Assembly: GCA_025989215.1 (NCBI GenBank)
Contig: JAPDNP010000004.1
Span: forward strand, 372,001 to 436,000
Direction of reading: 5' to 3'
Length of the DNA: 64,000 nt
Source: Neisseriaceae bacterium JH1-16
GTDB taxonomy: Bacteria > Pseudomonadota > Gammaproteobacteria > Burkholderiales > Chromobacteriaceae
The notes under the pieces are model-generated. The model was given only the letters and a program-made list of their open reading frames with translations, searched no databases and had not been told where the DNA came from. The position numbers were made by a program, and so were the translations under genes. Position 1 is the first letter of the stretch. Each line of letters opens with the position of its first letter. Positions 44,976 to 54,428 of this stretch are shown piece after piece.

Positions 44976-46976
44976 ATGCTCCAGGCCTGCGATGACGATC
45001 TGAGCGGACAATTGGCGCGGGTGCAGCGGCGCCTGGAACGCGAACGCATGGCGCGCCGCGAGGCGGAGGCCATCGCCGAGAAGGGCCTGCGCGAACTCTA
45101 CGAGCGCCAGCAGGAGCTATTGCTGCTCGAAGCGATCGCCGGCGCCGCCAACCTGATCAGCTCGGTCGAGGAGGCGCTGCAATTCGCGATTGCACAGATC
45201 TGCGGCTTCACCGGCTGGCCCCTGGGGCAGGCCTACCTGACGGATGGCGATGGCGCCTCGCAACGCCTGCTGCCGGTCGCCGCCGAACCGGGTGCCCTGC
45301 CCGGCCCGCTCGCCGAGTTTCGGCTGGCGACCGGGCAGATGAGCTTCGCCCCGGGCATCGGCCTGCCCGGCCGGGTGCTGGCCAGCGGCGCGCCGGTCTG
45401 GATCAGCGATGTCACCGAGGATGCCAATTTCCCGCGCGCCGCGCAGGCCCGTGAAGCGGGCCTCAGGGGCGCCTTCGCCTTCCCGGTGGTGGCGGGCAGC
45501 GAAGTGGTCGCCGTGCTGGAATTCTTTGCCGATCGCACCGCCGAGCTCGACGCGTCGCTGCAGCGGGTGATGGCACAGGTCGGCACCCAGTTGGGCCGGG
45601 TGATCGAACGCAAACGCGCCGAGGAAAGGCTGATCTACGAAGCCTTCCACGACTGCCTGACCGGCCTGCCCAACCGGGCGATGTTCCTGGAGCGGCTCGG
45701 CCGCTCCATCGCTCGCCAGCAGGCCGACCCCAACTACCATTTCGCCGTGCTGTTCATCGATCTCGACCGCTTCAAGATCATCAACGACAGCCTGGGGCAC
45801 CTGGCCGGCGATCAGCTCATCGTCCAGGTCGCCGAGCGTTTCCTGGCGGCGCTGTACGAGGCAGAACAGGGCCGCCATGCCGCGGCCGAAGCCGGCACGC
45901 TGGCGCGGCTCGGCGGCGATGAATTCACCGTGCTGCTCGACGACATCGATGCGCCGGCCGATGCGGAACACCTGGCCCAGCGCATCCAGGAGACGCTGAG
46001 GCAGCCGTTCTGCCTGGAAGGCCAGGAGATCTACACCACGGCCAGTATCGGCATCACCGTCAGCTCCACCGGCTACGCCTCGGCGACCGAGGTGCTGCGC
46101 GATGTCGATCTGGCCATGTACCGGGCCAAGGCGCAGGGCAAAGCCCGTTACGAGGTCTACAACGAGGCCATGCATCAGAGCGCCATGGCGCGGCTGAAGC
46201 TGGAAACCGATCTGCGCCGCGCACTGCTGAACCAGGAGTTCGTCGTGCATTACCAGCCCATCGTCTCGCTCAAGACGGGCGACATTGCCGGCTTCGAAGC
46301 ATTGGTGCGCTGGCAGAAATCGGCCACCGAGCTGGTCTATCCGAGCGACTTCATCGAGGTGACCGAAGACACCGGGCTGATTCTGTTTCTGGGCATCTGG
46401 GTATTGCGCGAAGCCTGCCGCACGCTGGGCCGCTGGCACGCGGAATTTCCGCGCAGCACGCCGCTGACGATGAGCATCAATCTGTCCGCCCGCCAGTTCG
46501 GCCAACCCGACCTGGTGCAACAGGTGCGCCAGATCATCGATGAGACCGGCGTCGACCCGACCACCATCACGCTCGAAATCACCGAAAGCGTCACGATGGG
46601 CGACGCGGAGCATGCCATCCGCGTGCTCTCGCAGCTGCGGGAAATCGGGGTCCGCTTCAGCATCGACGACTTCGGCACCGGCTATTCCTCGCTGAGCTAT
46701 CTGCACCGACTGCCGCTCGACATCCTCAAGATCGACCGCTCGTTTATCGCGGCGATCGATCAGGACGGCGAGAACCTGAGCATCGTGCGCACCATCATGC
46801 GGCTGGCGAAAGACCTGGGCATCGACGTGGTCGCCGAAGGCACCGAGACCACTGCCCAACTCGCCCACCTCAGGGAGCTGGACTGCGAGTTCGGCCAAGG
46901 CTATTACTTCTCGCAGCCCGTCGACGCCGGCAGCATTCGCCAACTGCTCCAGGCGCCGGAGCCGTCACCCGCCTGA
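44976..46976 (+). CDS. GAF-GGDEF-EAL cyclic-di-GMP signalling protein
   Basis: The 666-residue protein has an N-terminal coiled coil (about 10-50), a GAF domain (about 50-210), a GGDEF domain with intact RLGGDEF (313-317) and an EAL domain with GFEALVRW (441-443), plus ITESVTMGD, SIDDFGTGYSS and AEGTET. Both motifs are intact, so it could make and degrade cyclic-di-GMP. No RxxD inhibitory site is evident before GGDEF. It abuts the H-NOX gene, as in NO-responsive biofilm circuits. 10-mer at 46497-46506 reads FGQ; a one-mismatch copy is at 46890. Confidence 0.93.
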   Translation: MLQACDDDLSGQLARVQRRLERERMARREAEAIAEKGLRELYERQQELLLLEAIAGAANLISSVEEALQFAIAQICGFTGWPLGQAYLTDGDGASQRLLPVAAEPGALPGPLAEFRLATGQMSFAPGIGLPGRVLASGAPVWISDVTEDANFPRAAQAREAGLRGAFAFPVVAGSEVVAVLEFFADRTAELDASLQRVMAQVGTQLGRVIERKRAEERLIYEAFHDCLTGLPNRAMFLERLGRSIARQQADPNYHFAVLFIDLDRFKIINDSLGHLAGDQLIVQVAERFLAALYEAEQGRHAAAEAGTLARLGGDEFTVLLDDIDAPADAEHLAQRIQETLRQPFCLEGQEIYTTASIGITVSSTGYASATEVLRDVDLAMYRAKAQGKARYEVYNEAMHQSAMARLKLETDLRRALLNQEFVVHYQPIVSLKTGDIAGFEALVRWQKSATELVYPSDFIEVTEDTGLILFLGIWVLREACRTLGRWHAEFPRSTPLTMSINLSARQFGQPDLVQQVRQIIDETGVDPTTITLEITESVTMGDAEHAIRVLSQLREIGVRFSIDDFGTGYSSLSYLHRLPLDILKIDRSFIAAIDQDGENLSIVRTIMRLAKDLGIDVVAEGTETTAQLAHLRELDCEFGQGYYFSQPVDAGSIRQLLQAPEPSPA

Positions 46977-47373
46977 GCGCCGCTGCCCGCTCTGTCCGCA
47001 CGGCTTTGGGCGGCTCGCTAGCCTGAGCCGCCCCGCTCTGCCATGAGCAGAACTCCCCCTGTCTCGTCCCTGCCACGGTGGCACGGCCGTGCCGCCAGCG
47101 GGTCCATCTAGGCCGCTTCACCGGGCGGTCGTGTCACACGCCCGGCGCATCGCGTCGCCAGGCTCTAGCCTGCTCCACAGTCAGATCGCCCACCCCAGCC
47201 TCAGCACGCGATCCCGATAGCCTCGACCACCGACGCCACACCGCCTGTCGCCATGTGTTTAATTTTTTAAAACACGTGTAGCTTTTTTTTAGACATACCG
47301 TAGAATGATTTTCACGACAGGGGTGACTTACCGCCCCCGAGGCCAGAGCAAAATATCTACTGAGGAGAACCCC
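46977..47373 (+). promoter_or_regulatory. Upstream region of gabT
   Basis: 397 bases without a gene. The left part is GC-rich with nothing recognisable. The right part is AT-rich: an inverted repeat GTGTTT-AATTTTTTA-AAACAC (47255-47275), a T-run, and TAGAAT (47301-47306) as a -10-like element, then GAGGAGAA as the ribosome-binding site of gabT. The inverted repeat may be an operator. Confidence 0.45.
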
Positions 47374-48639
47374 ATGAACCCGCAAGAACTGCTGCAACGC
47401 AAAGCCGAAGCGACCCCGCGCGGTGTCGGCGTGATGTGTAATTTCTTCGCCGACAAGGCGAAGAATGCCGAGATCTGGGACACCGAGGGCAAGCGTTACA
47501 TCGATTTTGCCGGCGGCATCGGGGTGCTCAACACCGGCCACCTGCACCCGAAGGTGCAGGCCGCCGTCGAGGTGCAGCTGAAGGCCTTCAGCCACAGCTG
47601 CTACCAGGTGGTGCCCTACGAAAGTTACATCCGTCTGGCCGAACAACTCAATACCCTGACCCCGGGCAACTTCGCCAAGAAGACCGCCTTCTTCAGCACC
47701 GGCGCCGAAGCGGTGGAAAACGCCATCAAGATCGCCCGCGCCGCCACCGGCCGCAGCGGCGTGATCGCCTTCGGCGGCGGCTTCCACGGCCGCACCATGA
47801 TGGGCATGGCGCTGACCGGCAAGGTCGTGCCGTACAAGGTCGGCTTCGGTCCGTTCCCGGGCGAGATCTTCCACGCTCCGTTCCCGAACGCACTGCACGG
47901 CGTCTCGACCGCCGACTCGCTGGCCGGCATCGAAAAACTGTTCAAGTACGACATCGACCCGGCCCGTGTCGCCGCGATCATCTTCGAACCGGTACAGGGC
48001 GAAGGCGGCTTCTACCAGGCGCCGGCCGACTGGGTCGAGGCGCTGCGCGCACTGTGCGACAAGCACGGCATCCTCTTGATCGCCGACGAAGTGCAGACCG
48101 GCTACGCCCGCACCGGCAAGCTGTACGCGATGGACCACTATAAAGTAGCGGCCGACATCATCACCCAGGCCAAGAGCCTGGCCGGCGGCTTCCCGCTGTC
48201 GGCGGTGACCGGCCGCGCCGAAGTGATGGACGCACCGGCCCCGGGCGGCCTAGGCGGTACCTACGCCGGCAACCCGCTGGCCATCGCCGCCGCCGAAGCG
48301 GTGCTCCAGGTGATCCAGGAAGAGAAGCTGGCCGAGCGCGCCAACCGCCTGGGCGACCTGTTGAAGGAAAAGCTCAACGGCCTGAAGAAGAGCATTCCGC
48401 AGATCGTCGAGGTGCGCGGCCCGGGCGCGATGATCGCGGTCGAGTTCAACAAGCCGGGCAGCAACGAGCCGGACGCCGAGTTCACCAAGAAGGTGCAAAC
48501 CAAGGCGCTGGAATCCGGCCTGCTGCTGCTGACCTGCGGCGTGTACGGCAACGTGGTGCGCTTCCTGTTCCCGCTGACCATCGAGGACGCGGTGTTCGAC
48601 GAAGCGCTCGCCAAGCTCGAAGCCGCACTGAAAGCCTGA
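47374..48639 (+). CDS. gabT: 4-aminobutyrate aminotransferase
   Basis: The 421-residue PLP enzyme moves the amino group of GABA to 2-oxoglutarate. The cofactor lysine is Lys267 in ITQAKSLAGGFPLSAVTGR, with Asp238 in LLIADEVQTGYARTG and STGAEAVENAIKIARAATGR in the phosphate-binding region. ATG 47374 follows GAGGAGAACCCC. gabD lies 130 bases downstream; together they convert GABA to succinate. Confidence 0.94.
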   Translation: MNPQELLQRKAEATPRGVGVMCNFFADKAKNAEIWDTEGKRYIDFAGGIGVLNTGHLHPKVQAAVEVQLKAFSHSCYQVVPYESYIRLAEQLNTLTPGNFAKKTAFFSTGAEAVENAIKIARAATGRSGVIAFGGGFHGRTMMGMALTGKVVPYKVGFGPFPGEIFHAPFPNALHGVSTADSLAGIEKLFKYDIDPARVAAIIFEPVQGEGGFYQAPADWVEALRALCDKHGILLIADEVQTGYARTGKLYAMDHYKVAADIITQAKSLAGGFPLSAVTGRAEVMDAPAPGGLGGTYAGNPLAIAAAEAVLQVIQEEKLAERANRLGDLLKEKLNGLKKSIPQIVEVRGPGAMIAVEFNKPGSNEPDAEFTKKVQTKALESGLLLLTCGVYGNVVRFLFPLTIEDAVFDEALAKLEAALKA

Positions 48640-48727
48640 TTGAGACAAGGGAACCTCTAGAACCGTCGCGCGCCGCACGCAGGCGAAGCCCCGTGCCGTG
48701 CGGCAGGTTGCTTGAGGTGCCAACAGC

Positions 48728-48752
48728 GGATGCCCCGTCCCCCGGGGCATCC
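48728..48752 (+). promoter_or_regulatory. Hairpin between gabT and gabD
   Basis: Perfect 9-bp arms GGATGCCCC / GGGGCATCC with a seven-base loop lie just before the gabD ribosome-binding site. It lacks a T-run. It could stabilise gabT mRNA or tune gabD expression. Confidence 0.5.
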
Positions 48753-48769
48753 ATGGATGGAGATTGAAG

Positions 48770-50242
48770 ATGAGCCAAGCCACCTTGCAGCTGAACGACC
48801 CGTCGCTGCTGCGCTTCCAGTGTTACATCAACGGTGAATGGAGCGACGCCGACAGCGGCGAGACCATCGCCGTCAACAACCCGGCCACCGGCGAGACCAT
48901 CGGCTCGGTGCCGAAGATGGGCGCCGCCGAGGCGACCCGCGCGGTCGAAACCGCTCACGCCGCCTTCAAGCTGTGGAAGAAGAAATCCGCCAAGGAACGC
49001 TCGGTGCTGCTGCGCCGCTGGTTCGACCTGATGATGGCGAACCAGGAAGACCTGGCCAAGATCCTCACCATCGAGCAGGGCAAACCGTTGGCCGAAGCCA
49101 AGGGTGAAATCGCCTACGGCGCGTCCTACATCGAGTGGTACGCCGAGGAAGGCAAGCGCCTCTACGGCGATACCATCCCGGCCCCGCAGGGTGACCGCCG
49201 CATCCTGGTCACCAAGGAGCCGATCGGCGTGTGCGCGGCGATCACCCCGTGGAACTTCCCGAACGCGATGATCACCCGCAAGGCCGCCCCGGCGCTGGCC
49301 GCCGGCTGCACCATCGTGGTTCGCCCGGCTAGCCAGACCCCGCTGTCGGCACTGGCGATCGCCGTGTTGGCCGAACGCGCCGGCATCCCGGCCGGGGTGT
49401 TCTCGGTGCTGACCGGCGGCTCGACCGCGATCGGCGGCGTGCTGACCGGCCACGACCTGGTGAAGAAATTCAGCTTCACCGGCTCGACCGAAGTGGGCCG
49501 TCAGCTGATCGCCCAGTGCGCACCGACGGTGAAGAAGGTATCGATGGAGCTGGGCGGCAACGCGCCGTTCATCGTGTTCGACGACGCCGACCTCGACGCT
49601 GCGGTCGAAGGCGCGATGATTTCGAAATACCGCAACGCCGGCCAGACCTGCGTGTGCGCGAACCGCCTGTACGTGCAGGACGGCGTATACGACGCCTTCG
49701 TTGAGAAGTTCGTCGCCGCAGTCGGCAAGCTCAAGATCGGCAACGGTCTGGAAGCCGGCGTGACCCAGGGCCCGCTGATCGACACCAATGCGGTGGCCAA
49801 GGTCGAGGAACACATCGCCGATGCGCTGGCCAAGGGCGGCAAGCTGGTCGCCGGCGGCAAGCCGCACGCACTGGGCCACAGCTTCTTCGAGCCGACCGTG
49901 GTGCGCGACGTCACCTCGGCGATGAAGGTAGCGAAAGAGGAAACCTTCGGCCCGCTCGCCCCGGTGTTCCGCTTCAAGACCGAAGAGGAAGCGATCGCGC
50001 TGGCGAACGACACCGAGTTCGGCCTGGCCAGCTACTTCTACGCCCGCGACGTCGGCCGCATCTTCCGCGTGTCCGAAGGCCTGGAATACGGCATGGTTGC
50101 GGCCAACACCGGCCTGTTGTCCAACGAGGCGGCGCCGTTCGGCGGCGTGAAGCAGTCGGGCCTGGGCCGAGAAGGCTCGAAGTACGGCATCGAAGACTAT
50201 CTGGAAATCAAGTATCTGTGCCTCGCCGGTCTTGACCGGTAA
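48770..50242 (+). CDS. gabD: Succinate-semialdehyde dehydrogenase (NADP+)
   Basis: A 490-residue aldehyde dehydrogenase completing GABA degradation. The catalytic Cys294 ([10 protein letters not shown]) and general-base Glu260 ([10 protein letters not shown]) are present, with the NADP site around [29 protein letters not shown] with two Cys is typical of GabD. ATG 48770 follows GGAGATTGA. Two 10-mer copies lie inside (49087-49096, 49366-49375), both read LAE with the TTG leucine codon. Confidence 0.94.
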   Translation: MSQATLQLNDPSLLRFQCYINGEWSDADSGETIAVNNPATGETIGSVPKMGAAEATRAVETAHAAFKLWKKKSAKERSVLLRRWFDLMMANQEDLAKILTIEQGKPLAEAKGEIAYGASYIEWYAEEGKRLYGDTIPAPQGDRRILVTKEPIGVCAAITPWNFPNAMITRKAAPALAAGCTIVVRPASQTPLSALAIAVLAERAGIPAGVFSVLTGGSTAIGGVLTGHDLVKKFSFTGSTEVGRQLIAQCAPTVKKVSMELGGNAPFIVFDDADLDAAVEGAMISKYRNAGQTCVCANRLYVQDGVYDAFVEKFVAAVGKLKIGNGLEAGVTQGPLIDTNAVAKVEEHIADALAKGGKLVAGGKPHALGHSFFEPTVVRDVTSAMKVAKEETFGPLAPVFRFKTEEEAIALANDTEFGLASYFYARDVGRIFRVSEGLEYGMVAANTGLLSNEAAPFGGVKQSGLGREGSKYGIEDYLEIKYLCLAGLDR

Positions 50243-50278
50243 GCTGCAGGGTTGGCGTGCATCGCGTAAAGCGAATTC

Positions 50279-50309
50279 GGGCCGGAGTCCCCCTCCGGCC
50301 CGCTTTTTA
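50279..50309 (+). terminator. Intrinsic terminator after gabD
   Basis: Stem GGGCCGGAG / CTCCGGCCC with a five-base loop, followed by GCTTTTTA. Confidence 0.88.
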
Positions 50310-50494
50310 TTGGTTCATCACAAAACGCCGGACATCCGCGATGCGGCATCGTCGGTCCAACAACCCCCAGCCCTCGCCTTCTCGATGCCGGGGCATCCCG
50401 TTCCACTTCCCGTACCGCACCCGTCTTTCGGCCAAGCTTGGCCCGCCCCGCCCACGAGCTACGCTGGTAGCAGATCCCCGTCCGCGAGCGCCTC

Positions 50495-51154
50495 ATGTCG
50501 ATCACTCCGAAACTCGCCGCCGTCACCCTACTGGCGACAGGCTTCTACCTCGGCCTCGCCATCGTCGGCCGCGGCGGTTGGGCTGCCTTTTCGGTCCACC
50601 CGCAACTGCTCGCCGTCGCCCTGATCACGCTGGGGCTGACTGGCGCGGCGCTGTTCACCAGCGGCAATATCAGTCCGGGCGAACGCGAAGACCGGCGCAA
50701 TCGCTGGGTATTGCCGGTGTTCGGCATCATCGGCCTGCTGACCACCTATCTGTCCGCCGTCACCGACCGGTTGGATATCTGGAGTGCCGGCGGCGAAACC
50801 ACCCGTTGGCTCGGCGTCGTGCTGTATCTGCTAGGCGGAGTGTTGCGGATCTGGCCGGTGTTCGTGCTCGGCCGCCGCTTCAGCGGCCTGGTCGCCATCC
50901 AGCCGGGGCATACCCTGGTAACGGACGGCATCTACCGCACCATCCGCAACCCGAGCTATCTCGGCCTGCTGGTCAACTCGCTGGGCTGGGCGCTGGCGTT
51001 TCGCTCGCTGCTCGGCGTGCTGCTGACCGCGCTGCTGCTGGTGCCGCTGATCGCGCGCATCCGCGCCGAGGAGGCGCTGCTGCGCGAGCAGTTCGGCGCG
51101 GAATACGACGCCTATTGCGCCCATACCTGGCGGCTGATTCCGTGGCTGTATTGA
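50495..51154 (+). CDS. Isoprenylcysteine carboxyl methyltransferase-like membrane protein
   Basis: A 219-residue protein with about five hydrophobic helices. Its C-terminal half carries the ICMT/phospholipid-methyltransferase motif: GHTLVTDGIYRTIRNPSYLGLLVNSLGWAL and RIRAEEALLREQFGAEYDAYCAHTWRLIPWLY. It probably methylates a lipid or small molecule in the membrane; the substrate is unknown. It is separated from gabD by the terminator. Confidence 0.85.
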   Translation: MSITPKLAAVTLLATGFYLGLAIVGRGGWAAFSVHPQLLAVALITLGLTGAALFTSGNISPGEREDRRNRWVLPVFGIIGLLTTYLSAVTDRLDIWSAGGETTRWLGVVLYLLGGVLRIWPVFVLGRRFSGLVAIQPGHTLVTDGIYRTIRNPSYLGLLVNSLGWALAFRSLLGVLLTALLLVPLIARIRAEEALLREQFGAEYDAYCAHTWRLIPWLY

Positions 51155-51301
51155 TCCGAACAGGCACGGTCTATGGTCTACCCGGAGCGGGCGTTTCAGA
51201 GGTTCACAACGCCGACAAGCTGGCAAAACAAAGGCCAGATTGGCACCGGCAACCAAGTCCGCAGTCAGCTACGGAGCCCTTCTTCTCCACAACAATCAGA
51301 T

Positions 51302-51469
51302 TCAGGCTTTCCTTTTGAAGAACACAACGCGCAAGGAAAGTAAGGCATACACAACCCAGAAGCTTGTGTTGAAGAAGTCGCTGGCCGAGTGAATCGAGCC
51401 GATCGACAGCAACCTCCCCAAACTCGCCCCCACGAAGCCAACAACGAGCAGCTTGAGGCTATCCGACAT
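51302..51469 (-). CDS. Small membrane protein, 55 residues, unlike its neighbours
   Basis: A minus-strand ORF (ATG 51469, TGA 51302) encoding MSDSLKLLVVGFVGASLGRL, a second hydrophobic part FWVVYALLSLRVVFF and a basic end FKRKA, so two membrane spans are possible. GAAAGG lies upstream. Codons such as GTT, TTG and AGT and lower GC set it apart. No family recognised. The region 51155-51301 around it holds nothing else visible. Confidence 0.4.
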   Translation of the reverse strand: MSDSLKLLVVGFVGASLGRLLSIGSIHSASDFFNTSFWVVYALLSLRVVFFKRKA

Positions 51470-51594
51470 GGGCCGACCTTTCGAATTAGACTGAGCGTGG
51501 CCCGGAATGGCTGATCAGCCCTCCCGCCAGCAATCTAAACGTCTCTCGTCGCGCCCGGATGACTTTCCCGCCACGGTGCCGCCTCAGGTCGCGC

Positions 51595-52551
51595 CTACAC
51601 GCAGCCGAGCGAGCGCAGCGTCGCCGCCACCGCCTCATCCCACGGAGTGTGCGGCTCCTTGCCCAAGGTGTCGATCAGCAGCGCATTGTCCAGCCGCACC
51701 GGCTGCTGCCACAGGTAACGCATCTCGCGCAGCTCGCGGAACAGCTCCGAGAACGGTGCCAGCATCGGCAGTGCCCACCATGGAAAGGCGCGGACCTTGA
51801 TGCCCGGCTGCCTAGCCGCATGGCGCAGCGCCGCGATCATCCGCGCGCCGTCAGCATCCCAATGGCCCTGCATATGGTAGCTGGCGAAAGACGGCAACCG
51901 GTCCCCGAGCTCGAGCAGCCTCACCATGGTCTCGGCCACGTCCGGCACATAGGCCCACTGGTGGCCGATGCCCGGTGTGCCGGGATAGTTGACCACGCGT
52001 AACGGCCTGCCCGGCTTGACCATCCCCCCGGCGAACCAGTTGTTGCCATTGCCCGGGCCGAAGAAATCCCCGGCCCGCACCACCAGGCTGCGCACCCCAT
52101 CCTGTGCCGCGTGCTGCAGGCGCCGCTCCAGTTCGACCCGGATCGTGCCCTTGCGGGTCAGCGGCCGCTGCGGCGCCGTTTCAGCCAACAGCGGAAACGC
52201 GTCCGGGCCGTAGTTGTAGACGGTACCTGGCAACAGGATGCGCGCACCGCTGGCACGGGCGGCGGCGAGGGTGTTGTCGATCATCGGCAACACCAGCCCG
52301 CCCCAGTTGCGATAGCCGGGCGGGTTGACCGCGTGGACGATCAGCACCGCCCCCTCGGCCGCCGCGACCACCTCGTCCCGCACCATCGCATCGCCGCGCC
52401 GCCACTCGAAGCGCCCGTCGCCCTGCTCGGCCAGCTCCGGCCGGCGATGCAGCGCCCGCACTCGCCAGCCGTGCGCCACTAGGCGTCGAGCCACTTCGCC
52501 ACCGATATTGCCGGTCGCACCCAATACCAGGGCAATGCCTTGCTGTGTCAT
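51595..52551 (-). CDS. NAD(P)-binding SDR/NmrA-like protein
   Basis: A 318-residue protein with an N-terminal Rossmann motif LVLGATGNIGGEVARRLVAHGWRVRAL and the extended-SDR region GTVYNYGPDAFPLLAETAPQRPLTRKG (YxxxK is not exact). It could be an epimerase/reductase or a redox-sensing NmrA-type protein. It is divergent from a LysR regulator, a common SDR-LysR arrangement. ATG 52551 was chosen (MTQQGIALVLGATGNIGG); an ATG two codons upstream also exists. Confidence 0.83.
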   Translation of the reverse strand: MTQQGIALVLGATGNIGGEVARRLVAHGWRVRALHRRPELAEQGDGRFEWRRGDAMVRDEVVAAAEGAVLIVHAVNPPGYRNWGGLVLPMIDNTLAAARASGARILLPGTVYNYGPDAFPLLAETAPQRPLTRKGTIRVELERRLQHAAQDGVRSLVVRAGDFFGPGNGNNWFAGGMVKPGRPLRVVNYPGTPGIGHQWAYVPDVAETMVRLLELGDRLPSFASYHMQGHWDADGARMIAALRHAARQPGIKVRAFPWWALPMLAPFSELFRELREMRYLWQQPVRLDNALLIDTLGKEPHTPWDEAVAATLRSLGCV

Positions 52552-52607
52552 GTCCATCTCCTCGCCATCGTGTTTGCTTTGCGCCGCTAACACAACGAAG
52601 TTGCTGT

Positions 52608-52690
52608 GAAGCTAAAACCCTCCCGGCGTTGTTGTGCTGCCTTGCCGCACACCTTGTACTGTCAACGCCGGCTGAGTTTTGTTAGCGACT
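52608..52690 (+). repeat. About 110-bp intergenic repeat, copy B (partial)
   Basis: Has GCTAAAACCCTCCCGGCGTTGTTGTGCTGCCTTGCC and ends GAGTTTTGTTAGCGAC, matching copies at 25805 and 59378. It sits between the divergent SDR and LysR genes; another GCCGCTAACA lies just left at 52582. Confidence 0.75.
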
Positions 52691-52749
52691 CTTATCCATT
52701 CTTGCGTGGCCGCCTATTAAATGAAATTATCGATGCCTGCCAATCAGCT

Positions 52750-52763
52750 ATACATTTTTGTAT
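52750..52763. promoter_or_regulatory. Palindrome overlapping the LysR start codon
   Basis: ATACA-TTTT-TGTAT (perfect 5-base arms) overlaps the ATG at 52762. It fits the T-N11-A pattern of LysR operators and would allow autorepression. Confidence 0.45.
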
Positions 52764-53652
52764 GGATAAGCACGAACCGAGCTGGGAGCTGTACCGCACC
52801 TTCCTGGGCGTATTGCGCGAGGGCTCGCTATCCGCTGCCGCCAGAGCGCTCGGCCTGACGCAACCGACCGTGGGCCGCCACGTCCAGGCGCTGGAGGCCT
52901 GCGTCGGGCTGACGCTGTTCGTCCGCACCCCGCATGGCCTCAGCCCGAGCGAAGCGGCGCAGGCGTTGCGTCCTTACGCCGAAGCGTTGGAAGCGACCAG
53001 CGCGGCGCTGTTGCGCGCCGCGGCGAGCCAGGGCGAAGGCGTGCGCGGCACGGTGCGGATCACCGCCAGCAATGTGGTCGCGGTCGAGGTACTGCCGCCT
53101 ATCCTCGCCGACCTGAATGCCGCCTATCCGGAACTGGTCATCGAACTGGTGCCATCCAACCGGATGGAAGACCTGCTGCAGCGCGAGGCGGACATCGCGG
53201 TGCGCATGCTGCGTCCGAGCCAGGGGGCGCTGGTTGCGCGTCGCATCGGCGACATCGAACTGGGGCTCTATGCACACCGACGCTATCTGGCCAGGCGCGG
53301 CGAGCCGGCGAGCCTCGACGAGCTGACCGGCCATGCCATCATCGGCTTCGACACCGAGACCGCCTTCATCCGCAGCATGAAACCGCAACTGCCGATGTTG
53401 AACCGTGAGCGATTCGCGCTGCGCACCGACAGCGACCTGGCTGCACTCGCCGCCTTGCGCGCCGGCTTCGGTATCGGTTTCTGCCAGGTCGGCCTTGCCC
53501 GGCGCGACGCGGAGCTAGTGCGCCTATTCCCCGACGAGCTGGCGATCCGGCTCGACACCTGGCTCGCAATGCACGAGGACCTGCGCGATACCCCGCGCTG
53601 CCGGGTGACCTTCACCGCCCTGGTCGAGGGGCTGACGGCCTATCTCGCTTGA
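52762..53652 (+). CDS. LysR family transcriptional regulator
   Basis: A 296-residue protein with an N-terminal winged helix (YRTFLGVLREGSLSAAARALGLTQPTVGRHVQALEACVGLTLFVRTPHGLSPSEA) and a periplasmic-binding-like effector domain. It is divergent from the SDR gene, which it most likely controls. A long upstream in-frame extension to 52606 overlaps the intergenic repeat and is unlikely to be coding. Confidence 0.9.
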   Translation: MDKHEPSWELYRTFLGVLREGSLSAAARALGLTQPTVGRHVQALEACVGLTLFVRTPHGLSPSEAAQALRPYAEALEATSAALLRAAASQGEGVRGTVRITASNVVAVEVLPPILADLNAAYPELVIELVPSNRMEDLLQREADIAVRMLRPSQGALVARRIGDIELGLYAHRRYLARRGEPASLDELTGHAIIGFDTETAFIRSMKPQLPMLNRERFALRTDSDLAALAALRAGFGIGFCQVGLARRDAELVRLFPDELAIRLDTWLAMHEDLRDTPRCRVTFTALVEGLTAYLA

Positions 53653-54077
53653 CACCGACAATGCCGATCGTCCGCTAACTGCGCCGCCGCCCCCGGCGAC
53701 AACCGGAGCGAATGCTCCCCTATTTCGCCTATTAACAATCAGCCGGACATTGATTATCGCGCTGCTGTAACGATGGCCTCGTTCCCCTTGTTTTTAACAT
53801 CCGCTAAAAATAAATTCAGCAACCTTTAGCTCATTTAAAACCGGCATCATCAGTAATTTTACCGATTGACAATCGAGTCACTTCACGCCTTTCACGCCGA
53901 ATGTTCCACTGCGTAAAAACAAATAATTTTCGCCATTTTATAATCCAAAAAAACCTGCCTATTCTGCCTGCACGAACCAGGTGCGGCTTGACTCGCAACC
54001 AATTCGGCGCGCTTTAAAATACCGCCGTAAAGTGTTTAGTCCCGCACGTTCACTCGAATATCTCCAGGAGAATAAAC
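53653..54077. other. AT-rich intergenic region, no gene seen
   Basis: 425 bases, mostly AT-rich from about 53790 on, with a GATTG-ACA-ATC-like element and many A/T tracts. No ORF, terminator or clear promoter box is recognised; it presumably holds the promoter of the BP74-like gene. Confidence 0.5.
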
Positions 54078-54428
54078 ATGGCCAACCCGCGCTATTTTTC
54101 CTTCATGCAACGCCCAGAACAGGAGTTTATTATTCAATTGACCGATCAGGATAAAATCGACCAGGCCTTGAAAATCCTGTCCGGGGAAGAAAGGGAAGCC
54201 GTCCATGTAATGGGGCGTATCATCAAAAGGAAGGCTCCCTACAACCCGGCATGGGAATATCATCTCGACCCGGCCAGCATCAGCTTCTTCGTGATGGCCA
54301 TCGAGGTGTGTGATGCGAACATGCAGTATGTCGAGGACCATCTGGATGAAGCCTGCGGCGCCTTCCTGCCCGGCTGCCACTGGTACCCGTGGAACTCCAG
54401 GTTGACACGTGAAGTGACCCTGAAGTGA
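54078..54428 (+). CDS. BP74-related (calmodulin-binding-like) domain protein
   Basis: The 116-residue protein reads NPRYFSFMQRPEQEFIIQLTDQDKIDQALKILSGEEREAVHVMGRIIKRKAPYNPAWEYHLDPASISFFVMAIEVCDANMQYVEDHLDEACGAFLPGCHWYPWNSRLTREV. I recall this pattern from proteins named BP74-related, first noted in Dictyostelium and present in fungi and bacteria. There is no signal peptide. A good AGGAGAATAAAC site precedes the ATG. Function in bacteria is unknown. GC is lower than in the genes around it, which could mean transfer. Confidence 0.6.
   Translation: MANPRYFSFMQRPEQEFIIQLTDQDKIDQALKILSGEEREAVHVMGRIIKRKAPYNPAWEYHLDPASISFFVMAIEVCDANMQYVEDHLDEACGAFLPGCHWYPWNSRLTREVTLK

Noticed and set aside
46870-47281. 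Short ORFs upstream of gabT
   Set aside because: Short, Arg/Pro/Ala-rich readings of GC-rich sequence without a supporting start signal or homology.
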